NCBI RefSeq assembly: GCF_036227325.1
Contig: NZ_CP109467.1
Span: 2,294,001-2,358,000 of the forward strand
Length of the DNA: 64,000 nucleotides
From: Streptomyces sp. NBC_01465
GTDB lineage: Bacteria; Actinomycetota; Actinomycetes; Streptomycetales; Streptomycetaceae
Direction: 5' to 3'
Under the pieces are notes generated by a model. The model ran no database searches, had not been told where the DNA came from, and was given only the letters and a program-made list of their open reading frames with translations. Position numbers and translations under genes: made by a program. Below are positions 9,025-18,459 of this stretch, piece after piece (within the stretch, counting starts at the first letter, position 1; the number at the start of each line of letters is the position of its first letter).

Positions 9025-9996
9025 ATGGAACTCTTTGGTCGCCTCGCCGACGGAACCCCTGTTCACCGCTGGACGCTGGAGGGCGGTGGGACGCGGGTGC
9101 GGGTGCTGACGTACGGCGGGATCGTCCAGTCGGTGGAAGTCCCCGACCGGGATGGTGCGGTGGCCGACGTGGTGCTGGGGTTCGGGGACGTGGCGGGGTA
9201 TGTCGACCAGCCGGGGCCGTACTTCGGGGCGCTGGTCGGGCGGTATGCGAACCGGATCGCGGGCGGGTCCTTCGAGCTCGACGGGCGCGTGTACGCGCTG
9301 GCGCGGAACAACGGGCCGAACTGTCTGCACGGGGGTGTGCGGGGGTTCGACAAGTGGGTGTGGGACGCGGAGGCGGTGGGCAGCGACGGTGCGGGGGTGC
9401 GGCTCTCGCGGGTCAGTCCTGATGGGGAGGAAGGGTTTCCGGGGCGGCTGGATGTGGCGGTGACTTATGTGGTCGATGAGCGGGGGGCGCTTCGGATTTC
9501 GTATGAGGCGACCACTGATGCTCCGACCGTGGTGAGTCTGACCAATCACACGTACTGGAACCTTGCGGGGGCGGGGAGCGGCAGTGCGGAGGGGCATGAG
9601 CTGCGGGTGGGGGCTTCGTATGTCACGCCCGTGGACGGGGACTTGATTCCTACCGGGGAGCTGGCGGCTGTGGAGGGGACGCGGTTCGACTTCCGGGAGG
9701 CGCGGAAGGTGGGGTCGGGGTTGGATCACAACTTCGTGCTGGATGGGGGTGGGGTTGCTGCTGAGCTTTATGAGGGCGGGTCCGGGCGGGTGTTGAGCGT
9801 GACGACCAGTGAGCCGGGGATGCAGGTGTATACGGCGGATCACTTGGACGGGGAGCCGTTCGGGGCGGGGGCCGGGGTGGCGCTGGAGACTCAGCGGTTT
9901 CCTGATTCGCCGAATCGGGGGGAGTTTCCGAGCGCGGTGGTGCGGCCTGGGGAGGTTTTCCGGTCGGAGACGGTGTACGGGTTCGCGGTGCGGTAG
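9025..9996 (+). CDS. galM: Aldose 1-epimerase (mutarotase), cytosolic
   Basis: A 323-residue GalM-family mutarotase interconverting alpha and beta anomers of aldoses. Family landmarks include RYANRIAGG, CLHGG, LTNHTYWNLAG with the catalytic histidine region, and a C-terminal LETQRFPDSPNR segment bearing the conserved acidic region. No signal peptide, unlike the second mutarotase at 25601. The ATG at 9025 is ten bases after the lipoprotein stop. Codon choice is unusually G-rich, with runs of GGGG in wobble positions, compared with the C-rich genes around 20-26 kb. Confidence 0.9.
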   Translation: MELFGRLADGTPVHRWTLEGGGTRVRVLTYGGIVQSVEVPDRDGAVADVVLGFGDVAGYVDQPGPYFGALVGRYANRIAGGSFELDGRVYALARNNGPNCLHGGVRGFDKWVWDAEAVGSDGAGVRLSRVSPDGEEGFPGRLDVAVTYVVDERGALRISYEATTDAPTVVSLTNHTYWNLAGAGSGSAEGHELRVGASYVTPVDGDLIPTGELAAVEGTRFDFREARKVGSGLDHNFVLDGGGVAAELYEGGSGRVLSVTTSEPGMQVYTADHLDGEPFGAGAGVALETQRFPDSPNRGEFPSAVVRPGEVFRSETVYGFAVR

Positions 9997-10020
9997 GCGG
10001 GGCGGGAGGGTTTCCCCGAT

Positions 10021-10203
10021 CCCGCCCCTTCCCGAAACTGGGGCTGCGCCCCAGACCCCCTGAGCCCCGCCTTTGCGGGGGCTTCGCCCCCTGCACCCCC
10101 GTACGCGACCTTCGGCCGCGTGTCCTCAATCGCCGGACGGGCTTGATATGCCCATCTCCAGCCCCTCCGGCGATTGAGGAGCGGGGTCTGGGGCGGAGCC
10201 CCA
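10021..10203. repeat. Intergenic repeat, copy B, with inverted half
   Basis: Bases 10021-10143 repeat copy A almost exactly. They are followed at 10159-10203 by an inverted copy of the terminal part (AGCCCCTCCGGCGATTGAGG then GGGGTCTGGGGCGGAGCCCC). The tail-to-tail arrangement lies between the convergent mutarotase and beta-glucosidase genes and could fold into a large hairpin, suggesting a bidirectional terminator role. Confidence 0.75.
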
Positions 10204-10217
10204 GTGGGACCAGCCCG

Positions 10218-12674
10218 TCAGACGTTCACCGTTGTCGTCAGGCGTACGTCCTGCAGCGCGTGCGCGACCCGGATCTCGTACTCGCCCCCGACCAACGACC
10301 ACGCCCCCTCCCCTTCGTCCCAGATCTCGAACGCCCTGCGCGGCAGCGCGATCTCCACCTCCGCCGACTCCCCCGGCCCCGCCTCCACGCTCGCGAATCC
10401 CGCCAGCCAGCGCGCCGGGCGCTCCACCGTGTCGGCCGTCGGGGCCACGTACACCTGCACCACCTCGCGCCCCCTCCTCCCGCCCGTGTTGCTGACGCGG
10501 ACCTTCGCCGTCGTCGGTGTCGCCTCCACCGACTCGTACCGCCACGTCGTGTAGCCCAGGCCGTGCCCGAAGCCGTACGCCGGCTGCACGCCCGTCCTGT
10601 CCCAGGCCCGGTAGCCGATGAACACGCCCTCCGTGTACGGGAGTTCGCCGTCCGTCGGGATCACCTCCGTCACCGGTGCGTCCTCGAACACCGCCGGCCA
10701 CGTCGTGGGCAGTCGGCCGCCCGGCTCCTCCGTGCCCAGCAGGACGTCCGCCAGTGCCGCCCCGCCCCCCTGGCCCGGGAACCAGCTCAGCAGCACCGCC
10801 GCCACCTCGTCGCGCCACGGGAGCTCCACCGGGGAGCCCGCGTTCACCACGACCACCGTGTTCGGGTTGGCCGCCACCACCGCGCGCACCAACTCGTCCT
10901 GGCGGCCCGGCAGTCGCAGGTCCGTACGGTCGTGGCCCTCGGACTCCACCGCCTCCGTCGTCGCGACCACCACCACTGCCACCTCCGCCGCGCTCGCCGT
11001 CGCCACCGCCTCCGCGATCAGTTCGTCCGCGTCACGCTGCGGGTCGCGGTGCATCAGGGTGAAGCCGATCGCCTGGAGGCGTGAACCCGACTCCTTGTAG
11101 ACCGTGTTGGTGAGCGTCACCGGGACCGGCTCGCCCGCCTTCAGGGTGACGCGGCCACGCTCCACCGCGCCGCCGAACACCGCCGCGAAGGGGTCGGACA
11201 CGTCCGCGGGGCGTTCCATGCCCGTGAAGAGGGTGTGGCCCGCCACCGTGACTTCGAAGCCGCCCAGGCCCTGCGTGCCGAAGGTGTGCTCGCCGGTCTC
11301 GCGCGGCGTGAACGTGCCCGTGACCTCCACCGTGTGCAGCGCCTCGTGCGTCACCCCGTCCGGCAGGTCGCTGCCGACCCATTTGACCTGGCCGCCGGGC
11401 ACGGAACCCTCGCCGAGGACCTCGCCCTGCGCGTCGCGGCAGATCGCGCGCAGCGCGAACCCCTTCTCGGCGGCGGCCAGTTCGCCGCTGGGGTCCGCTC
11501 CGATCGCGTACGTCACGACGCCCTCGCCCAGCGCCTCGGTCAGCCCGTCGAGCGGGGAGATCACATGGTTGGGGAAGACCGTCGCGGAGCCGCCGCCGAG
11601 GATGCGGGCGTCGCGGGCCGCCGCGCCGATGAGGGCGAGGGAGCGCAGGGTCGTCGGGTTCAGCGGCAGGGTCTCGGCTTCGTTGCGTACGAGCGTGAAG
11701 GAGCGGCGGGCGACCTCGCGGGCAAGCGCGTCGCCGTCGACCTGGGCGGGGAGGTCCGACGCGGGGACGACCGGGTCCGCGCCCTCCAGGATGCCCACGC
11801 GGGCCGCCAGGCGCAGGACGTTGCGCACCGCCGCGTCCACGTCCGCCTCGTCGACCTCGCCCGCGCGGACCGCGGCCGCGAGCGGTGGGCCGTACGGCGT
11901 GCGCGGGCCGGGCATCGCCACGTCCAGGCCGCCCGTGATGTCGCCCACTGTCGAGCGGGCCGCCGTCCAGTCCGAGACGTTGGCGCCGTCGAAGTGCCAT
12001 GCGCCGCGCAGGACTTCGTTGACCAGGTAGCGGTGCTCGGACATGGTCGTGCCGTTGACCGTGTTGTACGCGGTCATGATGCCCCAGGGGTGGGCGTTCG
12101 CGACGATCGCCTCGAAGGGGGCGAGGTAGAGCTCGCGGAGCGGGCGCGGGGCGATGATGTTGTTGACGGTGAAGCGGTCGGTCTCCGCGTCGTTGCCGAC
12201 GAAGTGCTTGACCGTGGTGCCCACGCCGCCCGACTGAACGCCCCGGATGTACCCCGTGCCGATCTCGCCCGTCAGGTACGGGTCCTCGGAGTAGCACTCG
12301 AAGTGGCGGCCGCCCAGCGGCGACCGGTGCAGGTTGACCGTCGGCGCGAGCAGTACGTGGACGCCCTTGCGGCGGGCCTCCTGCGCCAGCAACACCCCAG
12401 CGCGGCGGGCCAGTTCAGGGTCCCAGGAGGCGGCGAGCGCGGTCGGGGACGGGAGGGCGATCGAGGGGTCGTCGGCGGTCCAGCGGACTCCGCGTACGCC
12501 GATGGGGCCGTCGGACATCACGAGCGAGCCGAGGCCGATCTCGGGCAGTTCGGGGAGGGACCAGAAGTCCTGGCCGGAGATCAGGCGGGCCTTGGTGTCG
12601 AGGTCCAGCTTGGAGAGGGCCGCCTCCACGGCCGCCTCGCGGGCCTCTGCCCCGTGATGGAGTGTCTCTGACAC
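10218..12674 (-). CDS. Glycoside hydrolase family 3 beta-glucosidase-type enzyme
   Basis: An 818-residue GH3 enzyme: N-terminal barrel with the substrate region KHFVGNDAETDR, nucleophile aspartate in NVSDWTAARS (near residue 235), the alpha/beta sandwich, an inserted PA14-like segment (GTFTPRETGEHTFGTQG) and a C-terminal fibronectin III-like domain (VRVSNTGGRRGREVVQVYV). There is no signal peptide, so it probably hydrolyses imported oligosaccharides in the cytosol. The GTG at 12674 has GGAGG seven bases upstream; the open frame beyond it overlaps the divergent TetR gene and is not coding. The TetR neighbour is the likely regulator. Glucoside versus xyloside specificity cannot be read here. 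Confidence 0.92.
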   Translation of the reverse strand: MSETLHHGAEAREAAVEAALSKLDLDTKARLISGQDFWSLPELPEIGLGSLVMSDGPIGVRGVRWTADDPSIALPSPTALAASWDPELARRAGVLLAQEARRKGVHVLLAPTVNLHRSPLGGRHFECYSEDPYLTGEIGTGYIRGVQSGGVGTTVKHFVGNDAETDRFTVNNIIAPRPLRELYLAPFEAIVANAHPWGIMTAYNTVNGTTMSEHRYLVNEVLRGAWHFDGANVSDWTAARSTVGDITGGLDVAMPGPRTPYGPPLAAAVRAGEVDEADVDAAVRNVLRLAARVGILEGADPVVPASDLPAQVDGDALAREVARRSFTLVRNEAETLPLNPTTLRSLALIGAAARDARILGGGSATVFPNHVISPLDGLTEALGEGVVTYAIGADPSGELAAAEKGFALRAICRDAQGEVLGEGSVPGGQVKWVGSDLPDGVTHEALHTVEVTGTFTPRETGEHTFGTQGLGGFEVTVAGHTLFTGMERPADVSDPFAAVFGGAVERGRVTLKAGEPVPVTLTNTVYKESGSRLQAIGFTLMHRDPQRDADELIAEAVATASAAEVAVVVVATTEAVESEGHDRTDLRLPGRQDELVRAVVAANPNTVVVVNAGSPVELPWRDEVAAVLLSWFPGQGGGAALADVLLGTEEPGGRLPTTWPAVFEDAPVTEVIPTDGELPYTEGVFIGYRAWDRTGVQPAYGFGHGLGYTTWRYESVEATPTTAKVRVSNTGGRRGREVVQVYVAPTADTVERPARWLAGFASVEAGPGESAEVEIALPRRAFEIWDEGEGAWSLVGGEYEIRVAHALQDVRLTTTVNV

Positions 12675-12785
12675 GGCCGTACCTCCGCTGTGTAGCCACC
12701 GGGTGTGTGTCTCTATCCTGACCCCATTGCCGGTACAGCGGTCGGATTTGTTATGCATCCGTGACAACGAGGAAGGAGCCGGCGC

Positions 12786-13358
12786 GTGCCCAGTGCCAGG
12801 AACGAGGAGCGGCGGGCGGAGATCCTCCGCGCCGCCCTGGAAGTGATCGCCGAACGCGGCTACCGGGGCGCGAGTCTGGCCGCCGTGGCCGAGCGCGTCG
12901 GGCTCACCCAGCAGGGGCTGCTGCACTACTTCCCGACCAAGGAGGCGCTGCTCGTCGCCGTACTGGAGGCGCGCGACCGGTGGGATCCGGGCGCGTCGGG
13001 GCGTACGGCGGAGCCATGGAGTCTTGAGCTGCTCGGCTCGTTGGTCGAATACAACGCGATGCGGCCGGGGATCGTCCAGACCTTCGCCGCGCTGCTCGGC
13101 GAGAGCGTGACCGAGGACCATCCGGCGCGCGACTTCTTCACCCGGCGGTACGTACAGGTGCGGGCGTCGATGGCGGACACCCTGCGCAAGGAGTACGGCG
13201 ACCGCCTGCCGGGCGGGCTGACCCCGGAGGACGCGGCGCCTCTCCTGGTCGCGGTCCTGGACGGGTTGCAGTACCAGTGGCTCCTGGACCCGGAGTCGGT
13301 GGACATGGCGGCGGCGTACCGCGCGTTCGTCACCCTTCTCGATCCGGAGCGCGCGTGA
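12786..13358 (+). CDS. TetR family transcriptional regulator
   Basis: A 190-residue TetR regulator with the N-terminal helix-turn-helix (LAAVAERVGLTQQGLLHYFP, about residues 31-50) and a divergent ligand-binding half ending TLLDPERA. It is transcribed away from the GH3 gene across a 111-base gap, so control of that gene is likely. The GTG start at 12786 has GGAAGGAG upstream. Its stop overlaps the start of the following hydrolase gene (GTGA), linking their translation. Confidence 0.9.
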   Translation: MPSARNEERRAEILRAALEVIAERGYRGASLAAVAERVGLTQQGLLHYFPTKEALLVAVLEARDRWDPGASGRTAEPWSLELLGSLVEYNAMRPGIVQTFAALLGESVTEDHPARDFFTRRYVQVRASMADTLRKEYGDRLPGGLTPEDAAPLLVAVLDGLQYQWLLDPESVDMAAAYRAFVTLLDPERA

Positions 13359-14161
13359 TTTTCTCTGTCGCCCAGTTCACCTGCCGGCCCGGCGACATCG
13401 CCGCCAATGCGGAGGTGATGGCCGGCTTCGTACGGGAAGCGGCGCGCGAAGGTTCGTCGCTGGTGGGCTTCGCCGAGCTGGCCCTGACCGGATACGAGTT
13501 GGGGCTGATCGCCAGGGACCGAGAGCTGTGGGCGGAGGCGGACGATCCACGGATCGATCCGGTGCGGGAGGCCTGCCGGGAGACGGGGACGGCCGCGGTG
13601 GTCAACTGCGCCGCTCCTGCGGTGGGCGACTCGGCGCGGCCTGCCATCACCTCGTATGTGTACGGGCCCGACGGCTCGCTGCTGACGCGCTACGAAAAGC
13701 AGCATCTGTACGAGAGCGAGCGCGATCTCTTCGCGGCGGGCGCGGTGGACGGGCGTTTCGAGGTGGGCGGTGTGCGGGTCGCGCTGGCCACGTGCTTCGA
13801 CAACCACTTCCCGGAGCTGGCGGAGCGGGCCGCGGCTGACAACTGTGGTGTGTATATGGCCAGTTCGCTGTACGGGCTCGGGAACGGGGAGCGTGAGGTG
13901 GCAACCGTGTACCCGGCGCTCGCGGGGGCGAACGGACTGTACGTCGCTCTCGCGAACCATGTCGGTCGAGCGGGTCCCTACGACGCGTGCGGACTGAGCG
14001 CATTGTGGGCGCCGGACGGTTCGGTGCTCGCCACCATGGGAGCGGACCGGTCCGGGCCGGTCAGCGCGCAGGTCCGGAACGGCCCGCTGACCGACACGGA
14101 GGTCACACTCGCCGATGCCCTCCTCGCCGGAATCGCGGAGGAAGGCCCTCAGGCCCAGTGA
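13355..14161 (+). CDS. Carbon-nitrogen hydrolase (nitrilase superfamily)
   Basis: A 268-residue nitrilase-superfamily hydrolase. The Glu-Lys-Cys triad is visible: Glu in GFAELALTGYE, Lys in RYEKQHLYESE and Cys in ATCFDNHFPE. Members cleave amides or N-carbamoyl groups. The GTG at 13355 overlaps the TetR stop by four bases, so it is co-expressed with the regulator. The small size and the ATCFDNHFPE motif fit an omega-amidase- or aliphatic amidase-like branch, but the substrate is open. Confidence 0.87.
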   Translation: MIFSVAQFTCRPGDIAANAEVMAGFVREAAREGSSLVGFAELALTGYELGLIARDRELWAEADDPRIDPVREACRETGTAAVVNCAAPAVGDSARPAITSYVYGPDGSLLTRYEKQHLYESERDLFAAGAVDGRFEVGGVRVALATCFDNHFPELAERAAADNCGVYMASSLYGLGNGEREVATVYPALAGANGLYVALANHVGRAGPYDACGLSALWAPDGSVLATMGADRSGPVSAQVRNGPLTDTEVTLADALLAGIAEEGPQAQ

Positions 14162-14179
14162 CCACCCTGGATGCAGGCG

Positions 14180-14788
14180 TCAGCGCGCGAGGCCCAGCGT
14201 GACGCCGAGGCCGATCAGGACCGAGCCGATGCCCCGGTTGAGCGCCTTCTGCCAGCGGAGCATCGCGGTGCGCAGGCGGGAGTTGGAGAAGAAGAGCGCG
14301 ACGAGGCCGAACCAGCCGAAGTGGGCCGCGGACATGAACAGGCCGTAGCCGAGCTGTTGGGCGACGGGGGTGCCGGGGCCCACGACCTGAGTGAACGTCG
14401 AGACCACGAAGAGCGTTGTCTTGGGGTTCAGCGCGTTGGTGAGGAAGCCGGTGCGCAGGGCGCCCAACGGGGAGAGCTCGGGCTTCGATTCGAGGTCGAG
14501 GTGGAGGTCGCCGCGGGTGCGGAAGGTGCGGATGCCGATGTAGACGAGGTAGGCCGCGCCGACGAGCTTGATCGCCGTGAAGAGCGAGGTGGAGGAGGCG
14601 ATGAGCAGGCCGACTCCGAGCATCGTGTACGTGACGTGGACGAGGACGCCGGCGGCGACGCCCGCGGCGGCGAGGAGTCCGGTCGTACGGCCGTAGAGGT
14701 AACTGTTGCGGACGACCATGGCGAAGTCCGCGCCGGGGCTGATGACGGCGAGGATCGTGATGACGGCTACTGCGACGACTTCGGTCAT
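14180..14788 (-). CDS. LysE/RhtB family amino acid exporter
   Basis: A 202-residue integral membrane protein with about six hydrophobic segments. The N-terminus ISPGADFAMVVRNSYLYGR is the LysE/RhtB signature, and a conserved NPKTTLF motif lies near residue 120. The family exports amino acids or homoserine lactone-like molecules. It converges on the nitrilase gene with 18 bases between stops. The specific cargo cannot be told. Confidence 0.9.
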   Translation of the reverse strand: MTEVVAVAVITILAVISPGADFAMVVRNSYLYGRTTGLLAAAGVAAGVLVHVTYTMLGVGLLIASSTSLFTAIKLVGAAYLVYIGIRTFRTRGDLHLDLESKPELSPLGALRTGFLTNALNPKTTLFVVSTFTQVVGPGTPVAQQLGYGLFMSAAHFGWFGLVALFFSNSRLRTAMLRWQKALNRGIGSVLIGLGVTLGLAR

Positions 14789-14855
14789 ACGGGGATCGTG
14801 GTGAGGGGCGTATCGGGGATCAAGGGGGCGTCCGGATGGTGGACGGGGCCAGGGC

Positions 14856-15641
14856 TCAATCCCCGGACGGGCCTGCTTCCTCCGGCTCCGGGTCCGGGTT
14901 CTCGCCCAGGAGTTCGCGCGTCATCAGCGTCGCCCCCGCCACCGCCCCCGGCATCAGGAAGATCGCCACGAACGGGACCAGGAACGATGCCGCCAGCGGG
15001 GCTCCGAAGCCGAGGGCCAGCAGTCGGCGGGAGCGGAGGAGGGTGAGGCGGTCGCGGAGTTCGATGCGGCGGCGCTGCATGGCCACCGCTGTCAGCTCCT
15101 GCGTCAGGAAGTAGCCCGTCACACAGACCGCGAGCACCGGGATCACCGTCTGGCCGATCACCGGGACGAAGCCCAGCGCGAAGAGGAGCAGACCCCAGAG
15201 CGCGGCCCGGAGCAGTATGCGGAGGCTGTCCCTGGCCGAGATCCACAGTTCGCGCCAGAGCGGGAGGCCCGATTCGGGGGCCGAGCCGTCCGGGGACTCG
15301 CTGCGGTCGACGTCTTCCGAGAGCTTCTCGTAGAACGGTTCGCCGATCAGCAGCGTGACCGCCGTGAAGGAGATGACGGCGAGCAGTATCGACAGGACCC
15401 AGAGCAGCGCCGTCAGGAAGCCGCGGAACAGGCCCTGCCAGGGCGAGCTCCAGTCGTCCGCGAAGGGGGTGGCCCAGGCGATCGCGTCGTCCGCCCAGAA
15501 GGCGAGCGCCACCAGCGCCGCCACGTACAGCACCAGGGTGAGCAGGCCGGGGAGCAGGCCGAAGCCGTACTGCCTCCCGTGCTTGCCGACCCAGCGCTGG
15601 CCCTTCATCAGATAGCCGAAGCCCGCCCCAAGATCTCGCAT
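14856..15641 (-). CDS. EI24 domain membrane protein (CysZ-like)
   Basis: A 261-residue protein with about five to six hydrophobic segments and the EI24/CysZ-like core (LGFVPVIGQTVIPVLAV, then GYFLTQELTA). Bacterial relatives include the sulfate transporter CysZ, but most actinobacterial members are uncharacterised. The ATG at 15641 lies ten bases after the GH51 stop, without a recognisable ribosome binding site, so it may be read through from that gene. The C-terminus ends PSGD, encoded by a variant of the intergenic repeat end (14856-14873). Confidence 0.82.
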   Translation of the reverse strand: MRDLGAGFGYLMKGQRWVGKHGRQYGFGLLPGLLTLVLYVAALVALAFWADDAIAWATPFADDWSSPWQGLFRGFLTALLWVLSILLAVISFTAVTLLIGEPFYEKLSEDVDRSESPDGSAPESGLPLWRELWISARDSLRILLRAALWGLLLFALGFVPVIGQTVIPVLAVCVTGYFLTQELTAVAMQRRRIELRDRLTLLRSRRLLALGFGAPLAASFLVPFVAIFLMPGAVAGATLMTRELLGENPDPEPEEAGPSGD

Positions 15642-15651
15642 GGGGAGGAGC

Positions 15652-18231
15652 TTAGCGAGGCGCGTCCAGCTCCAGGACAGTGACCGAGTAGGGCGGGAAG
15701 GTGTAGGTGAAGGTGGTCGAGAGGTTGGTGATGCGGTGCGTCCGCGGAATCAGTTTCTCCGGGTCGGTGAGGGTGTTCGTGTCGGAGAGGGATGTGCCGG
15801 AGAGGACCGTTGCCCGGCCCGTTGCGCGGACTCTGCGCGCTCCCGTGATCTCCACCGGCGTCGTACGCGGCACCGAGCCGAAGTTGACCACCGCCGCGTA
15901 GAGCCGGCCCGTTCCCGGGTCGCGTGTGGTGACCGTGTTCAGGCCGGGCAGCGCGCGGGCCGTCGTCGGGGCGACCACCGTGCCCTGGTGGGTGCGGAGG
16001 ATCTGCTGGGCGTAGTAGCTGGGTGAGTTGTAGCTCGTCAGGGCGTCGTACGCGATGAGGTTGGTGGCCCAGACGTTGTTGGAGACATGGCTGAAGAGCG
16101 GGGCGTACGACTCCATCAGGACCTGGTCGGAGTTGCGGATCAGGCCCGTCAGCCAGGAGGCGTCGCCCAGTGCGGCATTGAGGTCGGGGGTGGGGCGGCC
16201 GGACTGGGAGGCCCATTCGCCGACGAAGACCTTGGGGGTGGTGCGGTCGCGGTTGTCGTACTTGTGCGCGCCGTGCTGGAAGGCCGACGGCGACTGGTAG
16301 TAGTGCTCGTCGATCAGGTCGTACGGGCGTGAGGCGACGGGGGTCGTCGCGATCAGCTTGAGGTGGGGGTGGGCGGCCTTGATCGCGTCGTGGAAGGCCG
16401 CGTAGCGCTCCTCGTAGGAGCCGGACGTGTCGAACCAGTCCTCGTTGCCGATCTCCACGTAGGTGAGGGGGAAGGGTTTCGGGTGGCCGTCCGCCGCTCG
16501 CCGCGCGCCCCAGGGGGTGGTCGTGTCGCCTGTCAGGTACTCGATCTCGTCGAGTGCGTCCTGGACGAAGGGCTTGAGGGCGTCGCCCGTGACGTGCTCG
16601 CCGTGCAGTGCGTACCCCGCGAAGACACAGAGGAGGGGTGCACAGCCGAGGTCCTCGGTGAGCTCCAGGTATTCGAGGAGGCCGAGGCCGTCGGTGGACC
16701 AGTAGCCCCAGGCGGAGTTCTGGTGGCCGGGGCGCTCCTCGACGGGGCCGATCGTCTTCTTCCAGTCGAAGCGGTCGGCGATGACGTTGCCTTCGAGGTA
16801 GTTGCCGCCGGGGAAGCGCAGGAACTTGGGGTTCAGCGCGGCGAGCTTTTCGGCCAGGTCGGGGCGGAGGCCGTTGGGGCGGTTCTTGTACGTCGGCGGG
16901 AAGAGGGAGACGTTGCTGAACCAGAGCGTGTCGGAGGAGGAGGCGGAGCTGCCGGTGGTGACCGTGAGGGTGGCTGCCGATGTGGTGGGGGCGGCGGCCG
17001 TTGTGCGGAGTTTCAGGTCGTAGCGGGTCCAGTCGCCGGTGACCGGCTTCGTCGTGCCCGTCGCGTACACCGTGCCGTCCTTGCCCGTCAGGGCGACGGT
17101 GAGGCGGCCGCGGTAGGTGCCCTTGGCCCGGAGGGAGGCGCGGTAGGTGGTGCGGGGGCGGACGGGGATGCCCCAGAAGCCTTCGTTGGAGATGCCGTCG
17201 CCGGGGGCGGTGACGGTCAGTTTCAGGGACTGGGTGAGGGCGGTGTTGAGGGGGGTCGAGGTGTCGATCGTTATCGTGCCCGCGCCCGTCGCCGACCAGT
17301 GGAGGGGCGTGGCCGCCGCCATGAAGCTGCGGTTGTTGACCAGTTCGGCGTAGAGGCCGCCCTCGCCGCTGTGGTTGATGTCCTCGAAGAAGATGCCGCC
17401 GAGGTCGGGGCTGACGGTGGGGCCCGCCGTCGCCGTGTCGATGCTGAGCAGGGGCGCGGTGTCGGCCGGGTCGACTCCGGCGAGGGCGGCGGCCTGGTCG
17501 GCGGTGAGGGCGATGGCGTAGAGGGAGGCCTCGTCGATCAGTGCGTACGCCTGGTCGACCTTCGCGCCGCCGTAGAAGCCGCGGCCGACGGCGGTGGTGC
17601 CCGAGGCGTTTTTCCAGCCACTGGTGTAGGCGGCTTCGCCCTCCAGTACGCCGTCGACGTACAGCCTGATGGTCCCGGCGGACGGGTCGTCGACGCCCAG
17701 GAGGTGGTACCAGGTGCCAGTCTCGGGGGCGAAGGTCGCGCCCGCGACGGCCGCGGCGGTGTTCGCGTCCGTGGAGTCGGTGGGGAGGCGGGTGAAGGCG
17801 AAGGTGCCGGTGTCCGCGCGGAGCTGGAGGAAGAAGGCGCTGACCGCCGCGCCGTCGGCGGAGACGAAGGTCTGGTAGCCGTCGTTGCGGGCGAGGCGGA
17901 CCCAGGCCGCGACGGAGAAGGCGGCGGAGGTGTCGACGACGGCGGAGTCGTGCTCGGCGTATCCGGTGGGGGTGGTGTCGAGGCTGTACGCACCGGACTT
18001 GGCCGCGCCCCAGGCCGCCTTGCCGGTGAGGGTGAGGGTGTTCCCGTTGCCGGAGGCGTCGGCGGCGGTGGTGCCGGCGCCCTCGTCGAAGGCCCAGTGC
18101 GCGGTGGGGGCGGGGAGCGCGACGGCCTCGGCGGTGGGGGCCGCCGAGGCGGGGGCGGCCCCTGCGAGGGCGTACGCGAAGGGGGCTGCGCCCGCTGCGG
18201 CGATCAGGGTGCGGCGGCTGATCCGGGTCAT
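15652..18231 (-). CDS. Secreted alpha-L-arabinofuranosidase, GH51 with LamG-like domain
   Basis: An 859-residue enzyme with a Tat signal (ISRRTLIAAAGAAPFAYALAG). A LamG/concanavalin-like domain follows at about 40-240, then a carbohydrate-binding-like segment and the GH51 barrel. The acid/base glutamate lies in VEIGNEDWFD (near residue 595) and the nucleophile in VFVGEWASQSG (near 672). It should remove arabinofuranosyl side chains from arabinan or arabinoxylan outside the cell. GAGGAG precedes the ATG. Two operator-like palindromes (18262-18277 and 18282-18296) sit 31-65 bases upstream, shared with the divergent sugar operon. It differs from the cytosolic GH51 at 37612 in size and location. 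Confidence 0.92.
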   Translation of the reverse strand: MTRISRRTLIAAAGAAPFAYALAGAAPASAAPTAEAVALPAPTAHWAFDEGAGTTAADASGNGNTLTLTGKAAWGAAKSGAYSLDTTPTGYAEHDSAVVDTSAAFSVAAWVRLARNDGYQTFVSADGAAVSAFFLQLRADTGTFAFTRLPTDSTDANTAAAVAGATFAPETGTWYHLLGVDDPSAGTIRLYVDGVLEGEAAYTSGWKNASGTTAVGRGFYGGAKVDQAYALIDEASLYAIALTADQAAALAGVDPADTAPLLSIDTATAGPTVSPDLGGIFFEDINHSGEGGLYAELVNNRSFMAAATPLHWSATGAGTITIDTSTPLNTALTQSLKLTVTAPGDGISNEGFWGIPVRPRTTYRASLRAKGTYRGRLTVALTGKDGTVYATGTTKPVTGDWTRYDLKLRTTAAAPTTSAATLTVTTGSSASSSDTLWFSNVSLFPPTYKNRPNGLRPDLAEKLAALNPKFLRFPGGNYLEGNVIADRFDWKKTIGPVEERPGHQNSAWGYWSTDGLGLLEYLELTEDLGCAPLLCVFAGYALHGEHVTGDALKPFVQDALDEIEYLTGDTTTPWGARRAADGHPKPFPLTYVEIGNEDWFDTSGSYEERYAAFHDAIKAAHPHLKLIATTPVASRPYDLIDEHYYQSPSAFQHGAHKYDNRDRTTPKVFVGEWASQSGRPTPDLNAALGDASWLTGLIRNSDQVLMESYAPLFSHVSNNVWATNLIAYDALTSYNSPSYYAQQILRTHQGTVVAPTTARALPGLNTVTTRDPGTGRLYAAVVNFGSVPRTTPVEITGARRVRATGRATVLSGTSLSDTNTLTDPEKLIPRTHRITNLSTTFTYTFPPYSVTVLELDAPR

Positions 18232-18261
18232 GTGTGGGGCTCCTCAAGCTCGATGTGCGGG

Positions 18262-18296
18262 GTTCGAGATTTCGGACGCTTTACGATATTTCGACG
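18262..18296. promoter_or_regulatory. Operator-like palindromes before the secreted GH51 gene
   Basis: GTTCGAGATTTCGGAC (18262-18277) and TACGATATTTCGACG (18282-18296) are imperfect versions of the motif CGAAATTTCGAAC found also at 18425, 20678, 43313 and 43426. Their position just upstream of the start codon suits a repressor site. The cognate regulator is not encoded in the window. Confidence 0.55.
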
Positions 18297-18412
18297 GCCG
18301 GGAGCTTGCCGCCCCTCACGCCCCTCCGTCAACACCCCCGTCACACCGCCGAAATCGACCCGCGCCGGACCATTGACTCCGGCCACGTGACGCGATTACG
18401 TTCACGCCAGCA

Positions 18413-18439
18413 TTTCGAACGTGTGACGAAATACCGAAC
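18413..18439. promoter_or_regulatory. Operator-like sites before the sugar-acid operon
   Basis: A half-site TTTCGAAC (18413-18420) and an imperfect palindrome GACGAAATACCGAAC (18425-18439) lie 20-47 bases upstream of the TTG start at 18460. They belong to the same motif family as the sites at 18262, 20678, 43313 and 43426. Confidence 0.5.
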
Positions 18440-18459
18440 AATCTCCGGGGGCAACTGCC

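Noticed and set aside
12675..13121. N-terminal extension of about 149 residues on the GH3 beta-glucosidase
   Set aside because: The extension runs antisense through the TetR gene, lacks family similarity, and the GTG at 12674 has a good ribosome binding site.
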